Below, one piece after another: positions 35,279 through 46,904 of a stretch of DNA of 64,000 nt (within the stretch, counting starts at the first letter, position 1; the number at the start of each line of letters is the position of its first letter). The notes beneath the pieces were generated by a model. It saw only the letters and a list, made by a program, of their open reading frames with translations. It made no database searches and had not been told where the DNA came from. The stretch spans positions 14,239,629 through 14,303,628 of the forward strand of contig JABAKD010000002.1 in the NCBI GenBank assembly GCA_012845835.1, read 5' to 3'. Made by a program: the position numbers and the translations under genes. Origin of the DNA: Undaria pinnatifida. Taxonomy: Eukaryota > Sar > Phaeophyceae > Laminariales > Alariaceae.

Positions 35279-35570
35279 TCCGCAGGAAACCGGCGTTTGT
35301 GAGGCGGTTTAATTCGAGATTGTAAGTAGGCCGACAGACTAGCACGCCGCACGAGCGTGCAGTCTCCAGTCGGCACAAGACAGTGAAGGCAACGAGCTAC
35401 GAGAGTGCGGGATACACGAAGGAGATAACTGGTTCTTCGGTCGTAGCTGGTCGTACTTGGCGTGGTTGATTGGGGGTAGCGTTATCGCGGCGTGGTAAAA
35501 GACACCGGGACATGTTATCGATCGACTTTCCCACCCACCCGCCCTGTGGCTCAAGAAAAGGGGGGAATCA
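35279..35570. repeat. Dispersed repeat D, copy 2
   Basis: It is the counterpart of 28387-28660 and is sandwiched between the two copies of repeat E. The E-D-E arrangement could be a small terminal-repeat element, with the copy at 28.4 kb representing the internal part alone. Confidence 0.75.
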
Positions 35571-35633
35571 GGTTGCAACAAGTCGGTGCGATCTGTTGTC
35601 GTTGTAGCGAGTGAGCTCGTATTGCTTGTGAGA

Positions 35634-35858
35634 TGCTACTTTGCCCCGCAGGGGAAGGAGCGGGGCATAAGTTTCGGGTTGGCCTGTCTCATAAATCTTC
35701 GTGGGGTTTTCGAGTGGTAGTAATTAACGAGGACCTCACGACCGGTCCAGATGTAGTTGGGGAGTTGCCCCAACGCTGGCAGGCTTTCTTGGCACGACGG
35801 CGAACGTTCCTTGTCTGCGTTAAAATAACTAATGCGAGACTTCTTGAGATATAACAAA
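35634..35858. repeat. Repeat E, copy 2
   Basis: Direct copy of 35040-35268, at roughly 90% identity by eye. The match ends near ACAAACGTACAT, where an open frame begins. Confidence 0.85.
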
Positions 35859-35885
35859 CGTACATTTATAATCTTTTCTCCAATA

Positions 35886-36518
35886 ATGGCAGAAAAAATT
35901 GACCCTGGGCTGAAAAAACGTATACCGTGGTGTCATTCGCATTGGCAAATTGCGGAAAACCCTCTTTTACGGTTTGTGGGTGCAATGGTGTTGCTGCTGT
36001 CTGCAGCTGCTGCGACTATTAATACTGCTTATGCTGCGCCTGTCAGCTCTCTCCGCGGCCATATCGTCGGCTCTCTCCGCAACCAACACTCGGCTGCCTC
36101 CGTCCGCTTCACATATTTCAAAGCCATGGATCGCTTAGGCTGTGCAGAATACCTCGACGACAAGCTATACCATGACACCTTCATAATGATGATCTCGGCA
36201 CCCTCCTTCATTCTGCGACCTTGGCGGGGCAAGGAAACGCGACCCAACTCACCTGTGCACCTCCCTCCCACGCTGCCCCTGCTGAGAGTGCGGAGAAGGT
36301 TCAGTGCCAAGGTGATGGCAACTTTTCCTTCTACGCGGTCTACCAGTACCAGGTTTGGAACGCACCGCACATCCGCATTTTCAGGTTTGGACGAGTGCAC
36401 ACGAACCCCTGCGAAAATGGCTCGGAGCGGGTACGATCCCTCTGGCCGGGTACAACCTCGAGCTGCTGGCCCATTAGTACAGTACCAGAGAACATGGCAT
36501 CTAGTCTGCAGGTAGGAG
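35886..36518 (+). CDS. Unrecognised open frame, 210 codons
   Basis: From the ATG at 35886 the product starts with a charged segment (MAEKIDPGLKKRIPW) and then a hydrophobic stretch with signal-like character (AMVLLLSAAAATINTAYAA, residues about 34-53). From about residue 110 it becomes Arg/Ser/Pro-rich and loses protein-like character, while another plus frame (GNATQLTCAPPSHAAP, 36230) looks better. That pattern would fit a frameshifted gene or exons read across introns. No family is recognised and chance is possible. Confidence 0.25.
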
Positions 36519-37234
36519 AACGTTCCAATATATTACGTCCACTCTATGCACTACTGTACTGCGGGCGCTATCTCCAACATACATACCACTGTTGCTGTCA
36601 TTTTGAATACAGTGCGTAGTCCGATTTAAGAGCATCCCGTGACAAGCCGAAACAAGCGCTTTTAACCCCTTTAGAATCCCAAAACCCCTCCCGATACAAA
36701 TTCCAAGTAATCTATCCCCCAAAACGGGTTTCCAGTAAAAGCAGCATCGCTCTCATCTGTTGTAGTGGGAAATATATCGCTTTTAGTATAGGCGGGACAT
36801 GCCGAATTGACCGCTCTTAATCGCGAACGCTCTTATCATGGTCGTTCTTAAATCGGGGTATCCACTCTATGTACCTCCTGCCTCTACTACATAGAGTGTT
36901 GATGCTTTGCAGTATTTAAATAGTATCATATCGGTACATGGGCCAGTAGTATAATACCAGGAAATCATGGACACTCTGTACAGCAGTACGAGTACTGCTG
37001 TGTGCTCTTCACATGAAACTGATATTTCCACCCATCTACATGACATTCAGCACAACACGTGTCCGTGCTGATGCCTCCTAGACAGGCGAACTATGTCGTC
37101 ACAAACTGCAAGACAGAGATATAGATTGCAAGTGCAGCAAGGTGATTCGGCCATGCAATGAAGGCGCAATTCGATGCGAGACGACGAGGGAAGGTTGAAT
37201 AAGTCTTCGCGCGATATGATACTAACGAAGGCGT
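36519..37234. other. No gene seen; family R scrap at 37058-37175
   Basis: 37058-37175 matches the start of the 800-bp family R units (GTGTCCGTGCTGATGCCT, GTCACAAACT, a GATTGCAAGTGCAGCAAGG phrase, GCCATGCAATG). The rest has no recognisable content. Confidence 0.55.
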
Positions 37235-37737
37235 TGAAACACCGACACGTCTTGAGGCTCTGTCTCAGTGCTTAGAGTTGCGGAGGTGGCACCAAAGTGT
37301 TTGTTAGGATCACTTGTGAAGAAAAAAGAAGATAGTTGGAACGTGGCGCTTATGTGGCCAAAATATGGAACCGAAGGAGAGAAGGAGAAAAGTAGGAGAG
37401 AAGATGGTCTAGGGAGTGGTCGAGGTGGGGCTGACCGTCGCCTGATCAATACGGCACAATGCCCATATTACGGGCAGATGTACTCTACGTAGTTGTACTT
37501 ACCGACAAACCGTCCTACAGTAAAGTTCCTTGCAACATCCCCTGCAACGTTCTCCGATACTTATGGTGGGAAGTTAGTAACAACTTGAATATACAACATA
37601 TCGACGGGAACTGACAAACCGAGATTCGCCGCATATTTTATTTCTCTTCATCTCGATTGAGATACCTAATGTACTCAAGATAGTGACCACGAATCAAACA
37701 GATACTAATGGACTGCAGTCCATAGTACAATACGCCC
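37235..37737. repeat. Repeat F, copy 1
   Basis: About 500 bp match 40898-41412 in the same orientation with roughly 90% identity: CTTGAGGCTCTGTCTCAGTG, GGATCACTTGTGAAGAAAAA, CGCCTGATCAATACGGCACA, CAACATCCCCTGCAACGTTC and GATACTAATGGACTGCAGTC. No inverted or direct terminal repeats were found. The two copies bracket a 3.2-kb interval. Confidence 0.85.
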
Positions 37738-38328
37738 CCTTTGAACAGAAGTCAATAGCTAGAGGAATTACATACTCAAAAGAATAAGCACAAACGGTAC
37801 GCCATGTTCAGACCTGTGAATGGAAAGCGGTAATATGTAAGTAACCATGTCGTTCAAGAGAATCAAAATACGAATGGAACAATATATCAGATTTTTTGTA
37901 AGAACAGCCGAAATATGGATGAAATCCTGTCACAAAATTCTACGCGTGGTGTAAGTACCAGGGAGAAATACTCTAGATAAGAAGCGCAAACCAGTCTGCT
38001 GGGTGTACGCCCCCTGAATCAATACCTAGAGCTAAATGAAAGCGAAGAAAATAGACCACTGTGGACGCTTGTCCAGTACGAAAATGGAAATGCGTACTAT
38101 TCAGTTTTATGCATGTATGTACGTACTCGAAAGAAAATCTACGAACACAGATAGTACAGTAATAGCCTATGAGTGCCGTCGTACCATCAAAGCTATACTC
38201 GCGATGCTGTTTTGATGATCAACGACTTATATCCTGGAAAAAGAAAACGTCAGAACGTATATGTTGTACTGTTACTGCGCCCCTTCAATCGAATCCTAGG
38301 AAATGAAAAAAAAAAAAAAAAACAGAAA
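37738..38328. other. No gene seen
   Basis: AT-rich sequence with short frames only. A run of 18 A lies near 38307-38322. Confidence 0.45.
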
Positions 38329-38582
38329 TCGTGGACTTACCATGTGTCCAGCGCTATGCTTCATTGTGTGCACACGTACGACTTACAGAAAAGTGTGGAC
38401 TACCATGTGTCCAGCGCTATACTGGACTGTGCACACGTACCACCTACAGAAAGAGTGGACTTACTAAGTCTTCAGTGCTATACTGCACTGTTCATGTACC
38501 ACCTTCAGAAATTGTGGACTCACGATGGCATCAGTGCTATTGCTATATTGCACTAGACTATGCATGTACCACTTACAGTCGG
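38329..38582. repeat. Tandem array, four ~61-bp units
   Basis: GTGGACT starts near 38330, 38394, 38455 and 38513. Each unit continues with a CAGYGCTATACTG-like phrase and a GTACCACCTACAGAAA-like phrase. Unit length drifts 64-61-58 and then the array degenerates. Confidence 0.8.
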
Positions 38583-39984
38583 TGAGCATAACGTGTTCGC
38601 ATTACTACGGAACAGTACTTGTTCATACAATAGTACAACAAAGGTGATACTACTTCTATCGTTGACTACAGTTCACACGAAATAAAGTGTACTACGCTCA
38701 TGCGTACTAATAATAACAGCCAGTCGTTGGAACTCAACCGTGTTTTCTAGTTAACAAACTGCTGTTAATACTCCGAAAACAAAGCTACTAAGAAGCCAAT
38801 GAAAGAACTCGACGTCGAGTCCAGTACGCAAAATAGCCATGCTTTGAATGGGCTTTCATGGTGCGTGCTTCTTGTAAACTACTACAACTAGTAGTATTAG
38901 AAAGTAGTACACGTATGTATGAATACGAAACTAGCTACTACTACCGGTACGTACACCGTAAAGCAAAAAGCAAGAATGCCGAGAGAAAAAGATACACCCC
39001 CAAACACAAAAAACGAAAATAAGCAATGGCAAAAACCTAGCTCGCGTTCGTAATGCTGTTGATGTTGATGTTGCTGCTGTTGGTGCTGAAAAGGCTCGTT
39101 GTGCTCGTGTCTTCCTAGCTAAAGAAGAAGACCTCGTGTAGATGATGACGATGATGATGATGATTGGCGATGATTGATGTAGACGGAGACGTAGACCTGA
39201 TCAAGAGTGATGGTATCCTGTCCTTTCGCCGTCGTTGTGTCCTGGTGCTGCTCGTGGAGTGCAGCCCCAGATGCCGTTGTTGGTGTTGGCGCTTTTCATG
39301 CCGTGCTCCGCCATAATGCAATGCGGTGCAATTTAAGCGCCCCCAGTACTCGTCAGGAAATGCCAAATAGAAAGGTCGAAACCCCGATTTCGTGTTGCTT
39401 GTACGATGGCTGCGGCGATGTCAATTGAGCTCTTTGCACGCTAGCTGGCGAGTCACGTAGCTGGTACGGAACAGGCTTGAGATGCTAGCAGCCACGTATT
39501 TGGGGATAGCCGCGGTGAGGATGTCGTCGAGCTGGAGCTGTGCTGGATTTCACTTAGCGATGATGTCGTTTACCCATCAAGAAAAAAGGGAGATTTTTCC
39601 CCGTTGTGTGCAAGCTCGGTGGAATGCTATGCAGCTCAACGCTAAGGATGGTTCCTACAGGTGAGCCTCTTGATGTTTAACGCCGTAGATGAAGTTGTTT
39701 TGGTCGAAAGAGTGGTAACCTCTGTTGCAGATCGCGATGCTCCTTGTCGTGGAAGGTACTGCTGTTGTACGAGTAGATATCGCCGACGCCTTCTCGATCC
39801 GATTTACTCGTAGCAGTTGATGACGTGTTGTCGATGGTGGTAGTACTGGATGCAGCACTACTCTTGATGTAGAATTGGCCATGTAGTAGGCCTAAACAAG
39901 GGTAACGGCATTAGCCGCTTTTTGCCCCCCCCGTTCAACCGTTAACGTGTTATTGCCGTGTTGGTTTGTTCTATGCATGGTGCA
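38583..39984. other. No gene seen; short ATG/GTT-rich simple sequence
   Basis: 39050-39090 (GTTGATGTT, GCTGCT) and 39133-39165 (GATGATGAT) are simple-sequence patches. Frames up to 84 codons read through them. Nothing is supported. Confidence 0.4.
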
Positions 39985-40290
39985 CTGCTGTATGCAGCTT
40001 GAGCGGATCAAAACTGCTGTGCAGCTTGAGCGGATCGAAACTGCTGTAAAGCTGTGTAGTCACAGCTGTGTCTGCCGGCGGTGCTTCCTCCGCGCCAGAC
40101 TCCGTGTCCAACTCGCCAACATCCTGGCTGTATTTTAAAGCTCGTGTTGGCCTCTTCTCGCCATAGATGGTCGAGGACGAATTTGATCGGGTTCGGTACA
40201 TGGCCGTCCTTACAATATCAGAGATCCCGGAATGACGCATGATTGAGTTTGAAGTAATACTTCGACGTGAGGAAACTTGAAAAAATGTTA
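39985..40290 (-). pseudogene. gag: Second Copia gag fragment
   Basis: On the minus strand the frame carries MRHSGISDIV (about 40239-40210) and then ELDTESGAEEAPPADTAV. This parallels MRHAGISDIL and ETDTQSGETPPADTAE of the Copia relic at 12021-12210. At DNA level ATGCGTCAT, CCGGGATCTCTGATAT are shared. Its end contains a 27-bp direct duplication (CAGCTTGAGCGGATC, 39998 and 40020). Flanking gag sequence is missing, so this is a scrap. Confidence 0.65.
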
Positions 40291-40897
40291 CGTGGAGATA
40301 CAGTACTCCGTTTCTTTGAGTCTGATACATGCGTGAAGCTTGGAAGCTTCAAGCAGATGCTGAAAAGTGGTCTCCTTGTCTGTCCCATGCTTTTAGGTTG
40401 TAAGCAAGCGTCAAAGCAGCCGGAGATGATATGCCTCGTTTGGGCTGATTTGCCCACGACCGTGCCGCACGTCTTACAGCTTTTGGTTTTCTAGTCTAAA
40501 AAATGCACGAGGGCGAAGTCCTTTACGTACTTTGTACTACTGGGTAGCTTGAAGAAACGCTTTTAATAACGACTTCGCGTGCCCGATAGCGCTCACAAAC
40601 CCAGACTCCCTACCTGCTACATGCGTGATATAGCGCTAGCAGTGTTCTTACCTGCTTCTCGCGTAAAGCGTGAAAGCAGTCTCTTATCTCGAATATCCCT
40701 GAGAAGTATTTGATGTACTTGTAAATGCGATGCTTCTGCGGTGTCGAGACTATCTTGCTCCTTAGAGAAAATTCCAAAATTCCGCCGCACTTGATGAAAT
40801 GCAAATCCTTCCTCGAACTTCTCGGAAACGCTTGGCGAACTCAGCGGGACGCCATTGCGTGGGGCCAGTAGATACATAGATCAACGGCGAGGCTCAT
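40291..40897. other. No gene seen
   Basis: Short frames on both strands without family character. Confidence 0.4.
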
Positions 40898-41412
40898 AAC
40901 CTGAAACATTGACACTTCTTGAGGCTCTGTCTCAGTGCAGAGTTGCAGAGGTGGCACCAAAGTGTCTGTTAGGATCACTTGTGAAGAAAAAAGAAGATAT
41001 TTTAATAGTTTGGAAGTGGCGCTATGTGGCCAAAAAAACAACAACATGGAACCGAAGGAGAGGAGAAAAGTAAGAGAGAAGAAGGTCTAGGGAGTGATGA
41101 AGGTGGGGCTGACCGTCGCCTGATCAATACGGCACAATACCCATGTTACGGGCAGATGTACTCTACGGGTAGTTGTACTTACCGACAAACCGCCCTATAG
41201 TCAAGTTCCTTGCAACATCCCCTGCAACGTTCTCCGATATTTATGGTGGGAAGTTAGTAACAACTTGAATATACAACATACCGACGGGAACTAACAAACC
41301 GAGATTCCCCGCATATTGTATTTCTCTTCATCTAGATTAAAATACTTAGTGTGCTCAAGATAGTGAATACGAATCAAACAGATACTAATGGACTGCAGTC
41401 CATACTACAATA
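40898..41412. repeat. Repeat F, copy 2
   Basis: Counterpart of 37235-37737. It contains a small insertion (ATTTTAATAGT) relative to copy 1 and ends in the same GGACTGCAGTCCAT motif. The composite core repeat begins about 100 bp downstream. Confidence 0.85.
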
Positions 41413-41431
41413 GGCGCACACAGTTGTAGTC

Positions 41432-42118
41432 ATGGGGAGGGGGGAGAGGGGAGAAGAGAGAAGAGCCTGCTTTAGTAAACCTCAATCTGAGTTACATCTA
41501 GGGAGGGATAAAATAATAGGACCCCTCCCATTGAGAAAAAAATTACCCACATAGTATATTACAAATACCAACAAGCAGCTTGCAAATAAGAGTACTGACC
41601 CGCAATTGGTCGAACTCACACCTAACGTCCTGAAAATACTTTTATAAAATGTTAGAGTGACAGCGTATCAATTTGGAACCGTGAGTTCGAGTCCCACAGA
41701 GACTTTTTTTTTGGGGGGGGGGGAGCAGCCGACTTTTATTCTCGAATGCTGCATTAATATTAACACATTAGATAACTAATAATACTCTGTATTCGTACTC
41801 CTCCCGATATTAAAGCAGAGGGGACAAAAACAACATAAACCACCTACCATAAATATGATAGAGCATTATAACTGGAAACTACAGTAATAAACTTGTAAAA
41901 TAGATATGATGTTAGATCTAGCTCAAGATTCCCCACCTAAAGTAAAAAAGCCAGCGCTAACCATTACAGTGGACAAAAAATAAGACCCCTCCCAATAAAA
42001 AACTCACCCATATATTAGTAGTATATTACAAGTACCAACAACGCAGCTTGCAAACATGAGTATTGAGCCGAAATTCGTCGAACTCACAGCTAACATCCTT
42101 GAAATATTTTTTATAAAA
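41432..42118 (+). repeat. Composite core/tRNA-like repeat, plus orientation
   Basis: Reverse-complement partner of 5111-5790. The order is a G-rich lead, core 1 (CAGCTTGCAAATAAGAGT, 41577), tRNA-like segment (41651-41703), oligo-T and a 12-G run, an A/T-rich body, then core 2 (CAGCTTGCAAACATGAGT, 42043) ending in an A/T-rich tail near 42118. The two cores lie 466 bp apart (about 450 in the other copy), so the internal spacing is conserved. Confidence 0.75.
41651..41703 (+). other. tRNA-like segment with B box
   Basis: GTTAGAGTGACAGCG is followed by a T-arm (GTGAGTTCGAGTCCCAC, 41681-41697; four of five stem pairs) whose loop is TTCGAGT, a close B-box match. A run of nine T follows at 41704. 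It lacks a recognisable 5' acceptor strand and is probably a SINE promoter relic. Confidence 0.55.
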
Positions 42119-43655
42119 GAAATGTGCGAAGGTAAGGGATGTTTAAAAAAAAGAACCGCATTGAACACGCGCGAAAACAAAACCGGACAGGGTGAAAGCC
42201 AACACACCAGACTGTTGGCAACAAAGAGCAAGAAAAAAAAAATGGAAAACAGTACGTATAAGGGTCCAGATCAACGAAGAGCACGGAAAATCGTAGTTCA
42301 ATTTTATTTTTTTAATTTCATAAAAAATACACGAAAAAATCGACTCTGCTTCTTATCAAGGAACGGCGTAGTGTGTTCTAGAATTAAGAAAGCGCAAAAC
42401 GGTCAACGAACACCCGTGGGCAACGACCGAGGCAAGCGATGGCTCGCGTCCTGCCCGGAGCTCCGTGGTCAGCGGCAAATTGTTTTTGCCGGCAGCGGCT
42501 AGAAGGCTATGGCTCTAGGCGTCTCTTGGATGGGCTGGCGCCGCCCCGCCGCCCCACACGGACAGCAGCGACGGGGATATAACGGTCGAACTTCTGAGCG
42601 AAATCGTGATGTGGTACTTGGTCGTGAAGTTTCGAGGTGCAGGGCGACGAAAAACGGGGTTTGCGGCGGTCTCGATTGTTTTCGATGTGTTGCAGGCGGT
42701 CTAGGCTGTCCTGATGGCCTTCGAAGGCCGCGCAGCGGCCGCTCCGGCGGTCCTACCTCTCGCAATGGTGGCTTCTCGTCTCTCAATCAACCGACATGGC
42801 ACCAATTCGCGCGGCCGGCTTCGGTTACATGGAACATGCCATGCCTAGGTTTACAAATTCCCCAAATTTAATTTCGATTTTCAACCAAATTCGACCAAAT
42901 AAGTATTTTTGTACTTCTTTGTTGCATTCAATTTTTCGTAGTATTCTGAAAATGCCTGCTCGGTGATTCATTTTTTGACCAATCGAATGCAAATTAAATT
43001 CAATTATAAAAATAAAAACGGATTTCGATTAGGCAAGTTCCTCGGTCATCTGGGCCCTAATAGTAAGAAATAAGAAAAAACAATTGGAAACACAGAGGGA
43101 AACAGGAAGTCAAGAGTTTTCTTCTTGTTTCCAAGTGTGTGAGTTTGGCAAGTTCTTGACACGTGAGATATATACGTATACACAAGGTTCCCCTCCAGGA
43201 AGTGCCTAGGGGAGTGGCGCAAGGACACATGATTATTATCACTACCAGACGAAATGACCATTTGTTTGTACATACAAAAAAAGATGACCCGGAAAAATAA
43301 TGAATTTCCATTTTACCCGCAGTACTTCTTGGGTGTACTCAATAGCAGCAGAACTTTTAGCACTTTTGGGGTACACGAGATAGACGTGCCACGACCGATC
43401 TGTTGTTGAGAAAATACACACAACACACAAAACTTTTACACCGTATCATATGTATGATTTCGAGAAGAGCGTCACACTTCGACCTCCAGGTTAGGGACCG
43501 CCAGGAAGCGAGAAGGGGCACGTGTGGCGTGGGATGCGGCTTACTGTAGAATACTACGTAAATACGAAGCACCTACAAGTGTATTGAGAACGAGGGAGCA
43601 AGAGGACAATACGTGACAGGCTATGGCAAAAGCAACTCGCCGCCGTAAGGAGAGG
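42119..43655. other. No supported gene
   Basis: 42499-42870 is GC-rich with frames open on both strands (95 codons minus, 120 plus), and the rest is AT-rich. The 148-codon plus frame starting in core 2 (42056) reads from repeat into low-complexity Lys-rich sequence. None is convincing. Confidence 0.4.
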
Positions 43656-43659
43656 ATAC

Positions 43660-44362
43660 GGCACGCGCACATGGTCCTACCACGGTAGTAGCGTTTTGCG
43701 CTCCGCACGTTGTCTGCTGCTGCCTGTCATCTGCGATCTACGCAAAAAAAACGTACTATTATCGAGGCACGAGAAAATAAGGGTTTTGTTCGTACGTACG
43801 GAAGAAGCTTGGGGTTATTGCACGTTGACCAATGAGATCAACGCGGGTGGTTACTTGCACTTGTCTTGGTATAGCAAAAGGAACCTTGGATCAGTCTGTC
43901 TGGTTGCTGACTAGCAAGCGAAGCACGCAGAGAAGAGAGAAGCATCGTCAGCGAGACAGGTTCAAGGTGTGATAGACTGGCTAATTTAAAAAACAGGAAA
44001 ATACTCGTTAAAAAACTGCCTCTGTGGACGTAAATGTGTAAGGATGGGTTGGTTGGTCCATCTAAATTATTACTACTTCTAAAGGCTCCTGTGTACAGCA
44101 GAAACGTGTGGTGTGGTCGGGTGACAAATGACAGGCTCCGACACAAGCACTCGCCGCAGCATAGCGACGACACGCCACGCGCACATAAATGGTTTGCCTA
44201 CCACTGCTGTGCGGCAGGGTTGTAGCGTTGTGCTCTCCGCATGTTGTCTGCTGTCTGTCATCTGCGATCTTACATAAATGGTGTTGCCTACCGCTGCTGC
44301 AGTGCGGCAGAGCTGTAGCGTTGTGCTCTCTTGGTATGGTACGATATCATACACGCAACCTG
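43660..44362. repeat. Short diverged repeats around GTAGCGTTGTGCTCTC
   Basis: 43680-43740, 44190-44275 and 44283-44340 share CCTACCACTGCTG, TGTAGCGTTGTGCTCTCCGC and TGTCTGTCATCTGCGATCT. The last two are adjacent at about 93 bp. The same GTAGCG-GTGCTCT phrase ends the 306-bp units that follow. Confidence 0.6.
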
Positions 44363-44962
44363 GACATAAATATAAGGACCGTTTGAGTACTAATATGATA
44401 TTCAAACGATTCTTACAATTTACGCCGGCATGCCACTTGACACTAGACAGGAGCAGCAGTAGCAGCAGCAGCGAGAGGTAGCGCGTTTAGGCGGGTAGAG
44501 CATCGCAGGCTCCGATCAAAGCAATCAGCTACTGCAACAGCAGCCACGCGCGCAGAGAGTTGCAGGCTGCTGCTGCTAGGGGGCTGGACTGCTGCTGGGC
44601 GGCAGGATCGTAGCGTAGTGCTCTGTGCCAAAATAGGGAAATGTATGCGTACGAAGCACACCAACCTGAACATAAATATAAGGACCGTTTGAGTACTAAT
44701 ATGATATTCAAACGATTCTTACAATTTACGCCGGCATGTCACTTGGCACTTGACAGAAGCAGCAGTAGCAGCAGCATCAGTGAGAAGTAGCGGCGTAAGG
44801 CGGGTAGCGCAGGCTTCGATCAAAGAAATCAGCTACTACAACAGCAGCCACACGCCCAGAGAGTTGCAGGCTGCTGCTGCTAGGGGGCTGGACTGCTGCT
44901 GGGCGGCAGGATCGAAGCGCGGTGCTCTGTGCAAAAATAGGGAGATGCGCCTACGTGTACCC
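44362..44962. repeat. Tandem duplication of a 306-bp unit
   Basis: CATAAATATAAGGACCGTTT starts at 44364 and again at 44670. The two units stay closely similar through TTACGCCGGCATG, the CAGCAGCAG tract, GAGAGTTGCAGGCTGCTGCT and GGGGGCTGGACTGCTGCT. CAG/CTG triplets make frames in several phases. There is no gene. Confidence 0.85.
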
Positions 44963-45288
44963 TCTACGAGCAGAAAAACGCGGTTTGGAACAAAATCTTA
45001 CGTGCGTACACGGGGATAGGGGATGCAGAAACCCAAACTCCAGGGATCATGCGGAAACTCGGGGATTTGCCTTATGTGCGCTCAAGGCCAAAGAAGTTTA
45101 AAAGCTTGCCACGCGCGACACACTGCACGGATCGCGCCCAGACCTCCGGCAACGTGACCCCGACGGTCGAATTGTGCCCACCCCATCCGACATTTGGGAC
45201 AAAGGTGCGAGCACGAAGAGATGTGCCCGAAGGAAAAAAAAAAATCACAATTATACTATACATATTTTCCATTTTTTTTGTTGTAGAT

Positions 45289-45362
45289 TGTCGGATGAAA
45301 ATGAGAATCCAACCCCCGACCTCACTCTTCAAAATCTAACGTCCTGCCGACGCCGCCATTGA
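45289..45362 (-). other. Possible tRNA-like SINE head
   Basis: On the minus strand ATGGCGGCGTCGGCAGGACG is followed by TTAGATTTTGAAGAGTGAGG and a B-box-like GGGGTTGGATTCTC, and an A-rich run follows (45237-45247 and 45274-45281 as T/A runs). The layout resembles a tRNA with a mutated B box. No second copy was found in the window. Confidence 0.35.
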
Positions 45363-46400
45363 GAGGAAGAGCAGACAAAAAATATCGAACGACAAATGCT
45401 TCCTCGAGTAGGCCCCTTTGCACGCGACATCCATCATACACGAAAAACGGTGACGGGCGGCCCGCCGGTCCATTCGCACATCTGCACAACCAAACTACGC
45501 AGTTAACGGGATTGCACGTAAAGCACAGCAACGTACCCGCCATGTGTACGACTACCACCGTGTGGTGCTCGAGCGTGACGAGAGCAGTCGTAGCATGAAG
45601 TTACCGTTAGAGTTGTATGAAACAGACCAGCAGGCCGTCCTTGGCACGTGGGTACTGCTCGAGGCGAGTATCGCACCGCTTCAACACGCCCCTGTACAGA
45701 CCCAACTCTGCGCGCCATGAGCAAGGTCGGGAAGGCTAATATCCCCCAAATTGATGTTCGCCATACCGACATTGCGCCTTGATGTGTCTGTAGTTCGTTC
45801 GGTTTTGTACGCACGATACATACTATCAGGTACCAGGCTTATACAAAGTACGTGCAGTATAGCAATGAACTTGGGCTGGTATGATATGATATGTACAACC
45901 AGTACCTGGTACCAGGGTACACATTCATTATGGAGAGAAGGGATAGTTTGAAGTCAGTGGCAACGCGGAGAGAGAGCCACGGGACGGTGCGGATGAGGTT
46001 GACGGCGTGAATGAAAGAACTATGCACAAGTATCTCAGATTGGCTGTATACATCATTGTGCTTCGTTTCCATGTTATGAATCACGTGGTACCTGGTAGTA
46101 TGTCGCTGGTGGCTGCAGGTAGCAGTCTACGCGGGCCACTCCCTCCAGCACTTATTGCCGTCGGGAATTCGAGGCAAGGGACATATTTTCCGATTATCCG
46201 GCATGGACATGAACAAGCTATAATAAAAACACGTTTCAATACCTTCGGCGGATTAGAAACCTGATACCTGGTAAAAGAAAGTGGACCTGACCTTGAGCAA
46301 CTTAAGAATATGAGGTTCACTCGAAATACGAAACACGATCGTAGGAGTTTCTTGTTGGCGGGCCTATGGTGGATACGAGTAGCTACAGTAGGGTTTAGTT
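45363..46400. other. No gene seen; several TACCAGGTACC-like motifs
   Basis: Near-palindromic ACCAGGTAC/GTACCTGGT motifs occur at 45829-45838, 45902-45916, 46087-46096 and 46263-46272. Frames stay under about 105 codons and none is recognisable. Confidence 0.4.
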
Positions 46401-46404
46401 TCGG

Positions 46405-46803
46405 ATCACCAGCGGTATCATTATTACAGCATCGTCTACGCCAACCAACCCGGGCAAATGGGATATGGGAGTAGGGGTGTAGGGGTGTGTGTCTAGTGTC
46501 TAGTGTCCCACAGTGTGTCCAAAGTGCAACGGGAGGATATTAGAGATTTAAGGAGATACACACCACGCGCGCAGCATGATGAACCCCTTTGTGGCAACAG
46601 CAGGGGCCAGGTGTGGATTTATTTAAGGCAATACCTGGTATCATTACTACAGCACCGTCTACGCCAACCAAACCGGGCAAATGGGATATATGGGAGTAGG
46701 GTGTGTGTCTACTCTACAAGTGTCTAGTGTCCCACAGTGTGTCCGAAGTGCAATGGGAGATTAGAGATTAGAGGAGATGCACGCCACACGCGCAGCATGA
46801 TGC
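46405..46803. repeat. Direct repeat pair, ~170 bp, offset 223
   Basis: 46409-46580 and 46632-46803 share CGTCTACGCCAACCAA, GGGCAAATGGGATAT, a GTGTGTCTA phrase, CAGTGTGTCC, GTGCAA(C/T)GGGAG and GCGCAGCATGATG. They lie directly upstream of the LTR element. Confidence 0.8.
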
Positions 46804-46904
46804 TGCTGATGCTTCAATTGCCAATTGCTGCAAGGCCCTTCCTAAACGATAAGACGCAATAAGACCACTTGTTAATACTATCACACTACTAACATAATAT
46901 GAAC

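Noticed and set aside
42840-43060. Third TTA-target inverted-repeat element (TTAGGGCCC near 43050, minus strand)
   Set aside because: The terminus-like sequence is present on one side only; no partner was found.
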